Shown piece by piece: positions 1-7,973 of a stretch of 64,000 nt of DNA. Position numbers and translations under genes: made by a program. Numbering within the stretch: the stretch's first letter is position 1; the number at the start of each line of letters is the position of its first letter. The notes beneath the pieces were generated by a model. The model had not been told where the DNA came from. It saw only the letters and a list, made by a program, of their open reading frames with translations, and ran no database searches. Origin of the DNA: Lacunisphaera sp. (GTDB lineage: Bacteria; Verrucomicrobiota; Verrucomicrobiia; Opitutales; Opitutaceae); NCBI GenBank assembly GCA_029945445.1, contig JAQSCO010000048.1, positions 1 through 64,000 of the forward strand, read 5' to 3'.

Positions 1-16
1 GCCCGGGTAACGCGCA

Positions 17-41
17 GGGCGCAGCAAGACTGCGCCCCTAC
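17..41 (-). repeat. REP-type hairpin with GTAG foot
   Basis: On the minus strand a GTAG tetranucleotide (41-38) is followed directly by a perfect 8-bp stem, GGGCGCAG (37-30) and CTGCGCCC (24-17), around the loop TCTTG. The same plan (GTAG, 7-8 bp GC-rich stem, 5-nt loop) recurs at 11472-11574 and 62524-62583. GTAG-footed hairpins are the hallmark of REP sequences mobilised by REP-associated tyrosine transposases. No such transposase is in the window, and the element may continue left of position 1. Confidence 0.7.
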
Positions 42-53
42 CCTTTAAGCCCC

Positions 54-1097
54 ATGCTGAGCCGCGTCGCCAACAACCTCTACTGGATGAGCCGCTACAT
101 CGAGCGCGCCGAGAGCATCGCGCGCCTCGTGGACGTGAACCTCCAGCTCCTCCTGGATTTCCGCAACCTCGACGACGCCGGGCTCGCCGCGCACTGGATG
201 CCCATCGTGCAGAGCTCGGGCGACGAGGAGCAGTTCCGCCGGCTGCACCAGCGCGCCACCGGCCAGACCGTGACGCAGTTCCTCGTCTTCCAGGCGGCCA
301 ATCCGAACTCCATCGTCTCCTCCATCGCCCAGGCCCGCGAGAACGCCCGCATGGTCCGCGACCAGATCACCGTCGAGCTCTGGGAGGAGATCAACCGCCT
401 CTACCTCTTCCTCCACTCGCCCCGCGCCGAGGAGATCTGGCGCGAGAACCCCTCCGACTTCTTCCGGATCATCCGCAACGCCTCGCTGCTGCTGCAGGGC
501 CTGACCGACGCCACGATCGTGCGCAACGAGGGCTGGTCCTTCATCCAGGCCGGCCGCTACCTCGAGCGCGCCGACAAGACCTCGCGCATCCTCGACGTCC
601 GCCACGCCTCGCTGCCCGCCCAGGGCGCGCCCACCGCCGCCCTGAACCAGGCCGACGCCCTCGGCTGGTCCGCCGTCCTCCGCTCCTGCAGCGCGTGGGA
701 CGCCTACAAGGCCATGCACGGCGCCGAGGTCCAGCCCGCGCTCGTCGCCGAGTTCCTGCTGCTCTCCGACGACTTCCCGCGCTCCGTCCGCTTCTGCGTG
801 CGCCGGCTCGACCACGCGCTGCGCAGCATCTCCGGCGTGGCCGAGGGCCGCTTCTGCAACGACGCCGAGAAGCTCGCCGGCCGCCTCCTCGCCGAGTTCC
901 AGTTCAGCACGGCCGATGATATTTTTGACATCGGCCTCCACACTTACATCGATGTCGCCCAGGCCAAGCTGAACGCCATCGGCGAGGCCCTTTTCCAAGC
1001 CTACATCTTCCAGCCTTTCCACACGCAGGAGGAGCACGAGCTCCGCCAGCAGGAGGAACAGCAGCAGCAGACCGCCCGCCCGACGCCGACCGCATGA
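54..1097 (+). CDS. Alpha-E domain protein (DUF403)
   Basis: A 347-residue soluble, nearly all-helical protein. The N-terminus (MLSRVANNLYWMSRYIERAE) is the typical opening of the alpha-E family, and the length matches the family norm of about 310-350. Alpha-E proteins are known to occur beside a circularly permuted ATP-grasp protein and a transglutaminase-like protein, a set predicted to form and process peptide bonds; no reaction is proven. Here the transglutaminase follows with a 4-bp ATGA overlap. The ATP-grasp partner would lie left of the window. The last 20 residues are a low-complexity Gln/Glu tail. Family assignment is firm, function is inferred. Confidence 0.88.
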   Translation: MLSRVANNLYWMSRYIERAESIARLVDVNLQLLLDFRNLDDAGLAAHWMPIVQSSGDEEQFRRLHQRATGQTVTQFLVFQAANPNSIVSSIAQARENARMVRDQITVELWEEINRLYLFLHSPRAEEIWRENPSDFFRIIRNASLLLQGLTDATIVRNEGWSFIQAGRYLERADKTSRILDVRHASLPAQGAPTAALNQADALGWSAVLRSCSAWDAYKAMHGAEVQPALVAEFLLLSDDFPRSVRFCVRRLDHALRSISGVAEGRFCNDAEKLAGRLLAEFQFSTADDIFDIGLHTYIDVAQAKLNAIGEALFQAYIFQPFHTQEEHELRQQEEQQQQTARPTPTA

Positions 1098-1987
1098 AAC
1101 TGCACGTCCTCCACCGCACCCGCTTCCACTATGCGGCCACCGTGCGGGAAAGCTTCAACGAGGCGCGGCTGCAGCCCGTCACCCACGGCGCACAGGTCTG
1201 CCACAACTTTATCCTGAAGATCCTGCCGACCACGCGGCTGTCGCACTACCTGGATTTCTACTTCAACTACGTGCACCTCTTCGACCTCACGCAGCCGCAC
1301 ACCGAGCTGGTCGTCGAGGCGAACTCCACGGTGACAACGGGCGACACGCCCGCCCTCGCCGCGGACGCGGCGCCCGCGCCGCTGAGCGCCATCGACGAGT
1401 GCGCGCGCATGGAGCGTTGCTATGATTTCCTGCAGACGAGCACCTACGTGGACGTCAGCCCCGAGGTGTGGCGGCTCGCGCTGGACGCCACCGAGGGCCA
1501 GACCGACACCTGGCAGGCGGCCCAGGGCATCATGCGCTACATCCACCGGCATTTCCGCTACCAGTCCGCGGCCACGCATGTGCACACCCACATGCGCGAC
1601 GTGCTGCAGGCCCGCGCGGGCGTCTGCCAGGATTTCGCCCATGTCATGCTTGGCTTCTGCCGCGCGCTGAAAATCCCGGCGCGTTATGTCAGCGGCTACC
1701 TCTACAACGGCCCCGCCGACCAGTTGAAGGGCGCGCAGGCCAGTCATGCCTGGGTGGAGATCTATCTGCCGGACCACGGCTGGTGCGGGCTCGACCCCAC
1801 CAACAGCCGGCTGGCCGACGGCCATTACGTCAAGGTCGCGGTCGGCCGCGACTACGCCGACGTCTCGCCCCTCAAGGGCACCTACCGCGGCACCGCCAAG
1901 CGCAAGCTCACCGTCGAGGTGCTGGTGACGCGCGTGGAGGGGGACGACCCGGTGCACCCGGCGTCCCACGCCACGGCGCGCTATTGA
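1094..1987 (+). CDS. Transglutaminase-like cysteine peptidase family protein
   Basis: A 297-residue protein with an N-terminal bacterial transglutaminase-associated beta domain (about 1-85) and a transglutaminase-like core. The catalytic triad is visible: Cys178 in AGVCQDFAHVM, His218 in ASHAWVEIY and Asp234 in CGLDPTNS. There is no signal peptide, so it should act in the cytoplasm. The start ATG overlaps the stop of the alpha-E gene, which implies translational coupling. In related operons the alpha-E/transglutaminase pair is thought to act on an unknown peptide or peptide-tagged substrate. The fold is sure; the substrate is unknown. Confidence 0.9.
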   Translation: MKLHVLHRTRFHYAATVRESFNEARLQPVTHGAQVCHNFILKILPTTRLSHYLDFYFNYVHLFDLTQPHTELVVEANSTVTTGDTPALAADAAPAPLSAIDECARMERCYDFLQTSTYVDVSPEVWRLALDATEGQTDTWQAAQGIMRYIHRHFRYQSAATHVHTHMRDVLQARAGVCQDFAHVMLGFCRALKIPARYVSGYLYNGPADQLKGAQASHAWVEIYLPDHGWCGLDPTNSRLADGHYVKVAVGRDYADVSPLKGTYRGTAKRKLTVEVLVTRVEGDDPVHPASHATARY

Positions 1988-2103
1988 GCTGACGATTTCT
2001 TCGTGGGCCAGCGCGCTTGCTCGCGCCCATGCGCCGCAAGCGGGCGGCCTACAGGAATACAATCCTCCCGAGTCTGCTTGCCCGGGACCGGCCGAAGGGG
2101 AAG

Positions 2104-3741
2104 ATGAGCGCATCTCCCGCCATGACGGATTTTGAACACGCGCTCATCCTGATCCTGCTGCTGACGGCCCTCAGCATCGCCGGCCGCTGGCTGCCGTGGC
2201 CGATGCCGATCACCTACGTCGTGGGCGCCAGCGCGGCCGCCTTCTGGCTGCACTTCCCCCGGGTCGTCCTCAACCCGGAGTTCTTCTTCCTGTGCTTCGT
2301 GCCGCCGCTGCTTTTCTCGGACGGCTGGCTGATGCCGCTGCGCGATTTCATGACGGCCCGGCGGCCCATCCTCACGCTGGCGATCGGACTCGTGATCTTC
2401 ACCACCGTGGCCATCGGGCTGGTGGCTCACTGGCTGGTGCCGGGGCTGCCGCTGGCGATGGCCTTCGCCCTCGGCGCGGTGGTCTCGCCCACCGACGCGG
2501 TCGCCGTCGGCGCGATCACCCAGCGGCTCAAGGTCCCCGCCCGGCTCACGGCCGTGCTCAACGGCGAGAGCCTGATGAACGACGCCACGGGCCTCGTGGC
2601 CTTCAAGTTCGCCCTGGGCGCGCTGGCGGTCGGCACCTTCTCGATCCGCGCGGCCTCGGTGAACTTCCTCGTGCTCGCCGCGGGCGGCATCGGGGCGGGC
2701 CTGGTCGTCGGCTGGCTGGTCGGCAAGATCCGCGATCTGCTCCGCCACGTGCGGAGTTCCGATACGTTCATCGAGGTCACCCTGTCGCTGATGACGCCCT
2801 ATGCCGCCTACCTCCTGGGCGAGAAGCTCGGCCTGTCGAGCATCCTCGCGGTCGTGACCGCCGGGCTGTATTCCGGCTGGCGCGATCCGTTGCGCATGGA
2901 CGTGGCGACGCGCCAGACGAACTGGGCGGTGTGGTCGATGGTGCTGTTCTGGCTCAACGGCCTGGCGTTCGTCCTGCTCGGCCTGCAGTTCCCGTCCATT
3001 CTGGCCGCGATGAGCGCGCATTACTCCGCCGGACAGATCCTGCTGTTCACCGCGGTGGTCTCGGGCACGGCCATCCTGACCCGGCTCATCTGGGTTTATC
3101 CCAGCGCCTACCTGCCCTTCCTGCTGTTCCCGCGGCTCCGCAAGCGGGAGAAACCACCCTCGAAACAACTGGTGATGGTCGCCGGCTGGGCCGGCATGCG
3201 CGGCACGATCACGCTGGCGGCCGCCCTCTCGATCCCGGAATTTACGGCCGAGGGCACCCCGTTTCCCGCGCGCGACCTGGTGATCTTTCTCTCGCTGGGT
3301 GTCATCATGGTGACCCTGCTCCTGCAGGGCACGACCCTGGAATGGCTGATCTGCCGCGTAGGGCTCCGCGCCGACAACACCCGGATCAAAGAGGAGCGGC
3401 TCGCGCGCATCGCCGCGGTGGAGGCCGGCCTGGCCAGCCTGCGGCACCCGGAGGTCGCACCGACCACCAAGGAGGGCCGCACGGTGCTGGGCCTGATCAT
3501 CGCGGAATACGAGCACCGTCTGCTCGAACTTACTGCCGAGGGCGAAACCCAGGCCGCCTCGCAGCGCCACCGCGCGGCCGGCCGGCAGCACCGCCTGCTC
3601 GCCCTGCAGGCCGAGCGCACGGCGATCGACGATCTCTGGACGCGCGATGTCATCACCGACGACATCCACCGGCCGCTCCAGCAACTGCTGGATCACGAGG
3701 AATCCCTCCTGCACGACCAGTCCGGCCGGGCGGAAAGCTAG
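2104..3741 (+). CDS. Na+/H+ antiporter, CPA1 family
   Basis: A cation:proton antiporter of about 545 residues with roughly 12 membrane segments and a soluble tail after about residue 420. The family signature GAVVSPTDAVAVGAITQRL and the following LNGESLMNDATGLV, with acidic residues in the transport core, are clear. I chose ATG 2104 because the purine tract GAAGGGG at 2094-2100 lies just upstream and the first membrane helix begins soon after. An in-frame TTG at 2017 would add 29 residues rich in Arg that look untranslated. Ion preference (Na+ or K+) cannot be told from sequence. The gene ends 4 bp from a convergent neighbour. Confidence 0.9.
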   Translation: MSASPAMTDFEHALILILLLTALSIAGRWLPWPMPITYVVGASAAAFWLHFPRVVLNPEFFFLCFVPPLLFSDGWLMPLRDFMTARRPILTLAIGLVIFTTVAIGLVAHWLVPGLPLAMAFALGAVVSPTDAVAVGAITQRLKVPARLTAVLNGESLMNDATGLVAFKFALGALAVGTFSIRAASVNFLVLAAGGIGAGLVVGWLVGKIRDLLRHVRSSDTFIEVTLSLMTPYAAYLLGEKLGLSSILAVVTAGLYSGWRDPLRMDVATRQTNWAVWSMVLFWLNGLAFVLLGLQFPSILAAMSAHYSAGQILLFTAVVSGTAILTRLIWVYPSAYLPFLLFPRLRKREKPPSKQLVMVAGWAGMRGTITLAAALSIPEFTAEGTPFPARDLVIFLSLGVIMVTLLLQGTTLEWLICRVGLRADNTRIKEERLARIAAVEAGLASLRHPEVAPTTKEGRTVLGLIIAEYEHRLLELTAEGETQAASQRHRAAGRQHRLLALQAERTAIDDLWTRDVITDDIHRPLQQLLDHEESLLHDQSGRAES

Positions 3742-3745
3742 GCGC

Positions 3746-4672
<927 letters not shown>

Positions 4673-4705
4673 AACGGAGGGGGTAACTAGGGCAAGGCGG
4701 CGGGG

Positions 4706-5866
4706 CTAGCCAGCAAAACTTGCGGTGGGGTCGGCGCGCTCGCCCGCCTCGTAGCGCCCGATCCAGGCGCGGTGCCACGGGCCGTAATCGCCGGCCTCGA
4801 TGTGCGCACGGGCCTGCGCGACGAGGTCGAGGTAGAAATGGATGTTGTGCAGCGAGACCAGCGTGCTCGCGAGGATCTCGTTGGCCATGACGAGGTGCCG
4901 CAGGTAGGCGCGGGAGAAGTTGCGGCAGGTGTAGTTGTCGAGGCCCGCGACCAGCGGGTTCGGGTCGGTGCGGTAGCGCTCGTTGCGGAGGTTGATGAGC
5001 CCGTCGGGCGTGAAGGCCGCGCCGTTGCGCGCCACGCGCGTCGGGTGCACGCAGTCGAACAGGTCCACGCCGAGCGCGATCATCTTCAAAATCTGCGGCG
5101 GCGTGCCGAGGCCCATCGTGTAGCGCGGCTTGTGGGCCGGCAGGAACGGCGTCGTGGCCGCGACCTGCTTGATCATCTCCGGCTCGGGCTCGCCGACGCT
5201 GACGCCGCCGACGGCGTAGCCGGTAAAATCCAGCGCGGCCAGCGACTCGGCCGCCTCGCGGCGGAGGTCGTCAAAGGTCGAGCCCTGCGCGATCGCGAAG
5301 ACGTGGTGACCGGCACCGAGGAAGCCGTTGTCGGTCGCGATCTGCTTGCACTGCTGCGCCCAGCGGTAGCTGCGGTCGACGGCCTGGCGGCACTCGTCCT
5401 TCGTGCAGGGCCACGGCGGGCACTCGTCGATGACCATCGCAATGTCGGAGCCGAGGTTGGCCTGGATGGTCATCACCTCGCGCGGGCCGAGGAAAATCTT
5501 TGCCCCGTCGACATGCGACGCGAATGCGATGCCGTCGTCGCGGATGTCGCGCAGCTTCGCGAGGCTGAAGACCTGGAAGCCGCCACTGTCGGTCAGGATC
5601 GGGCCGACCCAGCCCATGAACTTGTGCAGCCCGCCGAGCTCGCGGATGAGTTCCGAGCCGGGGCGGAGGTTGAGATGGTAGGTGTTGCCGAGGATGATCT
5701 GCGCGCCGGCCTCGCGGATCTGGGCGGGCGTGAGCGCCTTGACGGTCCCCTGCGTGCCGACCGGCATAAAGATCGGCGTCTCGACGACGCCGTGCAGTGT
5801 CCGCAGCCGTCCGCGCCGGGCGGCGGTCGCGGTGTCGGTCTTCAGCAGGTCAAAGGGGGCGGTCAT
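4706..5866 (-). CDS. tgt: tRNA-guanine transglycosylase
   Basis: A 386-residue enzyme exchanging guanine 34 for a queuine precursor in GUN-anticodon tRNAs. It has the substrate-pocket motif LTDSGGFQVFSL, the GGVSVGEPE loop and the nucleophile Asp271 in FDCVHPTRVARNGAAF. Start ATG 5866 gives the usual N-terminus MTAPFDLLKTD; an in-frame TTG 42 bp upstream adds only a low-quality extension. Oddity: the zinc site is normally CxCxxC plus His, but here the segment reads GLDNYTCRNFSRAYL, so only Cys314 of the three cysteines remains. The rest of the fold is well conserved, so I call it a functional-looking Tgt with a doubtful zinc site. Confidence 0.93.
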   Translation of the reverse strand: MTAPFDLLKTDTATAARRGRLRTLHGVVETPIFMPVGTQGTVKALTPAQIREAGAQIILGNTYHLNLRPGSELIRELGGLHKFMGWVGPILTDSGGFQVFSLAKLRDIRDDGIAFASHVDGAKIFLGPREVMTIQANLGSDIAMVIDECPPWPCTKDECRQAVDRSYRWAQQCKQIATDNGFLGAGHHVFAIAQGSTFDDLRREAAESLAALDFTGYAVGGVSVGEPEPEMIKQVAATTPFLPAHKPRYTMGLGTPPQILKMIALGVDLFDCVHPTRVARNGAAFTPDGLINLRNERYRTDPNPLVAGLDNYTCRNFSRAYLRHLVMANEILASTLVSLHNIHFYLDLVAQARAHIEAGDYGPWHRAWIGRYEAGERADPTASFAG

Positions 5867-5893
5867 TGGCGGACTATCACCCTGCCCGCGGTC

Positions 5894-5922
5894 TTGACCC
5901 CCTGTCAATTACCGGCTATGTT
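5894..5922 (+). promoter_or_regulatory. Sigma-70-type promoter for pabA
   Basis: TTGACC at 5894-5899 and TATGTT at 5917-5922 are separated by exactly 17 bp. The expected transcription start falls at about 5929-5931, on or next to the GTG at 5931, which would make the pabA mRNA leaderless. It lies in the 64-bp divergent gap between tgt and pabA. This is pattern matching only. Confidence 0.5.
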
Positions 5923-5930
5923 TGTCAAAA

Positions 5931-6497
5931 GTGCTGCTGGTCATAGACAACTACGATTCGTTTACCTTCAACCTGGTCCAATACTTCGGCCAGCTGGGCG
6001 TGAGCATGCGCGTGTTCCGTAATGACGAGATCACTCCCGCCGAAGCCGAGAAGCTGAACCCCGACCGCGTCCTCATTTCCCCGGGCCCCTGCACCCCGAC
6101 CGATGCTGGTGTAAGTATCGACATCATAAAGACCTTCGCGGGTAAGAAGCCCGTGCTGGGCGTCTGTCTCGGCCACCAAGCCATGGGCCAGCACTTCGGC
6201 GGCAAGGTCATCCGCGCCGACCGCCAGATGCACGGCAAGCTTTCGCCGATCAACCACCGGGGCACCGATATCTTCCAGGGCCTCCCCTCGCCCTTCACGG
6301 CCACCCGCTACCATTCCCTGCTGGTCGAGCGCGCCAGCTTCCCATCCTGCCTTGAGATCACCGCCGAGACCGCCGAAGGTGAAATCATGGGCCTCCGCCA
6401 CAAACAATTTCCCGTTTACGGTGTCCAGTTCCATCCGGAGTCCATCGCCACCGAAGGCGGCATGCGGATTCTGCAAAACTTCCTCGCCCTCAATTAA
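5931..6497 (+). CDS. pabA: Aminodeoxychorismate/anthranilate synthase glutaminase subunit
   Basis: A 188-residue class I glutamine amidotransferase that supplies ammonia to PabB or TrpE for folate or tryptophan synthesis. The triad is visible: Cys79 in GVCLGHQ, and His168 and Glu170 in QFHPES. I chose GTG 5931 because it gives the family's standard opening ([11 protein letters not shown]) and sits at the predicted transcription start. A TTG at 5922 adds three residues but overlaps the -10 box. No pabB or trpE is nearby, so the pabA versus trpG name is arbitrary; such subunits often serve both enzymes. Confidence 0.88.
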   Translation: MLLVIDNYDSFTFNLVQYFGQLGVSMRVFRNDEITPAEAEKLNPDRVLISPGPCTPTDAGVSIDIIKTFAGKKPVLGVCLGHQAMGQHFGGKVIRADRQMHGKLSPINHRGTDIFQGLPSPFTATRYHSLLVERASFPSCLEITAETAEGEIMGLRHKQFPVYGVQFHPESIATEGGMRILQNFLALN

Positions 6498-6539
6498 TCG
6501 GCCTCTCGCCCCTAGCCTCTCGCCTCAAGCCTCCCATTC

Positions 6540-7022
6540 ATGCGCTGCCCCAAGTGCACCTCCATTGAAGACAAGGTGATCGACTCGCGCATCGCCCGCG
6601 ACGGCAATTCCATCCGCCGCCGCCGCGAATGCCTCGAGTGCGGCCACCGTTACACCACCAACGAGGAGTTTGTCCGCGACACCCTCGTCGTCATCAAGCG
6701 CGACGGCCGCCAGGAGCCGTTCAGCCGGGAAAAGCTCGTCGGCGCCGTCCGCGCCGCCTGCCACAAGCGCCCGGTCGACAACGAGCAAATCGGCATGCTC
6801 ATCGAGGACGTGATCGACGCTGTCGAGGCGCAGTATGAAAGCCAGGTGCCGACCAAGGTCATCGGCGAGCACGTCATGCAGCGCCTGCGCAAGACGGACC
6901 AGGTCGCTTACGTCCGCTTTGCCAGCGTCTACAAGGAATTCCGCGACGTCTCCGAGTTCGTCGACGAAATCAGCAGTCTTGCACCGCACCGTCCTTCCGA
7001 TAATCCGAAGACCAAGAAATGA
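6540..7022 (+). CDS. nrdR: Transcriptional repressor NrdR
   Basis: A 160-residue regulator of ribonucleotide reductase genes. It has an N-terminal zinc ribbon with Cys3, Cys6, Cys31 and Cys34 (CPKC and CLECGHRY), then an ATP-cone domain (about 49-139) that senses ATP/dATP. Length and order match the family. No nrd gene is in the window, so its targets lie elsewhere. The stop overlaps the start of the next gene by 4 bp (ATGA). Confidence 0.95.
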   Translation: MRCPKCTSIEDKVIDSRIARDGNSIRRRRECLECGHRYTTNEEFVRDTLVVIKRDGRQEPFSREKLVGAVRAACHKRPVDNEQIGMLIEDVIDAVEAQYESQVPTKVIGEHVMQRLRKTDQVAYVRFASVYKEFRDVSEFVDEISSLAPHRPSDNPKTKK

Positions 7023-7495
7023 CGCGCCCCCTTCAACTGCGCCGGCTGCACTTCCTCAACGCCCTCTTCGCCCCGCTCACCGGGCACGACCTTTATCTGG
7101 CGCAGCAGATCGACGACGCCATCAGCACCAGCCTCCCCGAGGCCGAGGAGCGAGATCCGGCCGATCCGGTCTTCATCGCCGCCGCCGCGAAACTCTTCGA
7201 GCGCCTCTGCTCAGCGCAGCCGCGCCATGGTTTCTTCCACTGGGATGCCAGCGCCGAAGACATCGGTGCGACCCCGCTCTTCACGCGCGCCGGCGTCATG
7301 CAGGGCCTGAAGCAGCTCGCAACCTTTCCCGAGTCCACGCTGCTGGTCACCAACCTGCGCGCCGCCCACTGCCCGCCCGCAAGGCGCTGGACCGAGCGCC
7401 GCCGGCGCGACTACGACGATTCCCTGTCCCTCATCCGCGAACTCGCCGCCGCCCGGTCCCGTCGCAGCGCGAATATGAATCTGCTGTTTCTTTAG
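7019..7495 (+). CDS. Hypothetical protein coupled to nrdR
   Basis: A 158-residue soluble protein that I do not recognise. It has no signal peptide or membrane segment. Features seen: a hydrophobic N-terminal half (LHFLNALFAPLTGHDLYLAQ), an acidic middle and an Arg-rich stretch near residues 120-130 (ARRWTERRRRDYDD). The codon use is like that of its neighbours. The 4-bp ATGA overlap with nrdR argues that it is translated and co-expressed with the repressor. Its last base is also the first base of a 62-bp palindromic repeat. Confidence 0.6.
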   Translation: MTRPLQLRRLHFLNALFAPLTGHDLYLAQQIDDAISTSLPEAEERDPADPVFIAAAAKLFERLCSAQPRHGFFHWDASAEDIGATPLFTRAGVMQGLKQLATFPESTLLVTNLRAAHCPPARRWTERRRRDYDDSLSLIRELAAARSRRSANMNLLFL

Positions 7496-7556
7496 CCCGC
7501 TAATCACGCGAATCGACGCGAATCATTATTGGCGTAAATTCGCGTCATTTGCGGGC
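7495..7556. repeat. 62-bp palindromic intergenic repeat
   Basis: Two 19-bp arms (7495-7513 and 7538-7556) are inverted copies with 17 of 19 positions matching; each arm ends in GCCCGC/GCGGGC and carries ACGCGAAT. The 24-bp centre repeats GACGCGAATC, so an inner 9-bp pair GACGCGAAT/ATTCGCGTC also exists. There is no T-run, so it is not an obvious terminator. It fills nearly all the space between the hypothetical gene and the HIT gene. It looks like a dispersed palindromic repeat, but only one good copy is in the window. Confidence 0.55.
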
Positions 7557-7566
7557 ACCTCCTGTC

Positions 7567-7911
7567 ATGAGCAAAACGATTTTCCAGAAGATCATCGACC
7601 GCGAGATTCCGGCGAAATTCGCGCATGAGGATGACCTCTGCATCGCCATCCACGACGTCAGCCCGCAGGCGCCGGTGCATGTGCTCATCATCCCCAAGAA
7701 GCCTGTCGCCCGCCTCAGCGAGGCCACCGCCGCCGACCAGGCCCTGCTCGGACACCTTTTGCTGACCGCCGCGGTCGTCGCAAAGAAGCTCGGCATCGCC
7801 GAGTCTGGCTACCGCATCGTGATCAACAACGGCCGCGACGGCGGCGAGACGGTGCCGCATATGCATGTGCACCTGCTCGGCTCGCGCCCGCTCGCGTGGC
7901 CGCCAGGCTGA
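7567..7911 (+). CDS. HIT family nucleotide-binding protein
   Basis: A 114-residue histidine-triad protein of the HINT branch, which hydrolyses AMP-lysine-type or other nucleoside phosphoramidates. The signature HMHVHLLG is at the C-terminus, with the preceding NNGRDGGETVPH typical of HINT. ATG 7567 gives the standard start MSKTIFQKIIDREIPAKF; an in-frame TTG 18 bp upstream would begin inside the palindromic repeat and is unlikely. Length matches the family. It is convergent with the S9 peptidase gene. The natural substrate is not known. Confidence 0.93.
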   Translation: MSKTIFQKIIDREIPAKFAHEDDLCIAIHDVSPQAPVHVLIIPKKPVARLSEATAADQALLGHLLLTAAVVAKKLGIAESGYRIVINNGRDGGETVPHMHVHLLGSRPLAWPPG

Positions 7912-7919
7912 GGGAGGTG

Positions 7920-7965
7920 GTCGCCGATGTCCCCCTCGGCGACTGGCGCCGGTATGGAAACCGGC
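7920..7965. terminator. Two stem-loops in convergent gap
   Basis: GTCGCCGA (7920-7927) pairs with TCGGCGAC (7936-7943), and GCCGGT (7948-7953) pairs with ACCGGC (7960-7965). They fill the 62-bp gap between two convergent genes and could end transcription from either side. No T-run follows on either strand, so this would not be a classical intrinsic terminator. Confidence 0.4.
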
Positions 7966-7973
7966 ACCCAAAC

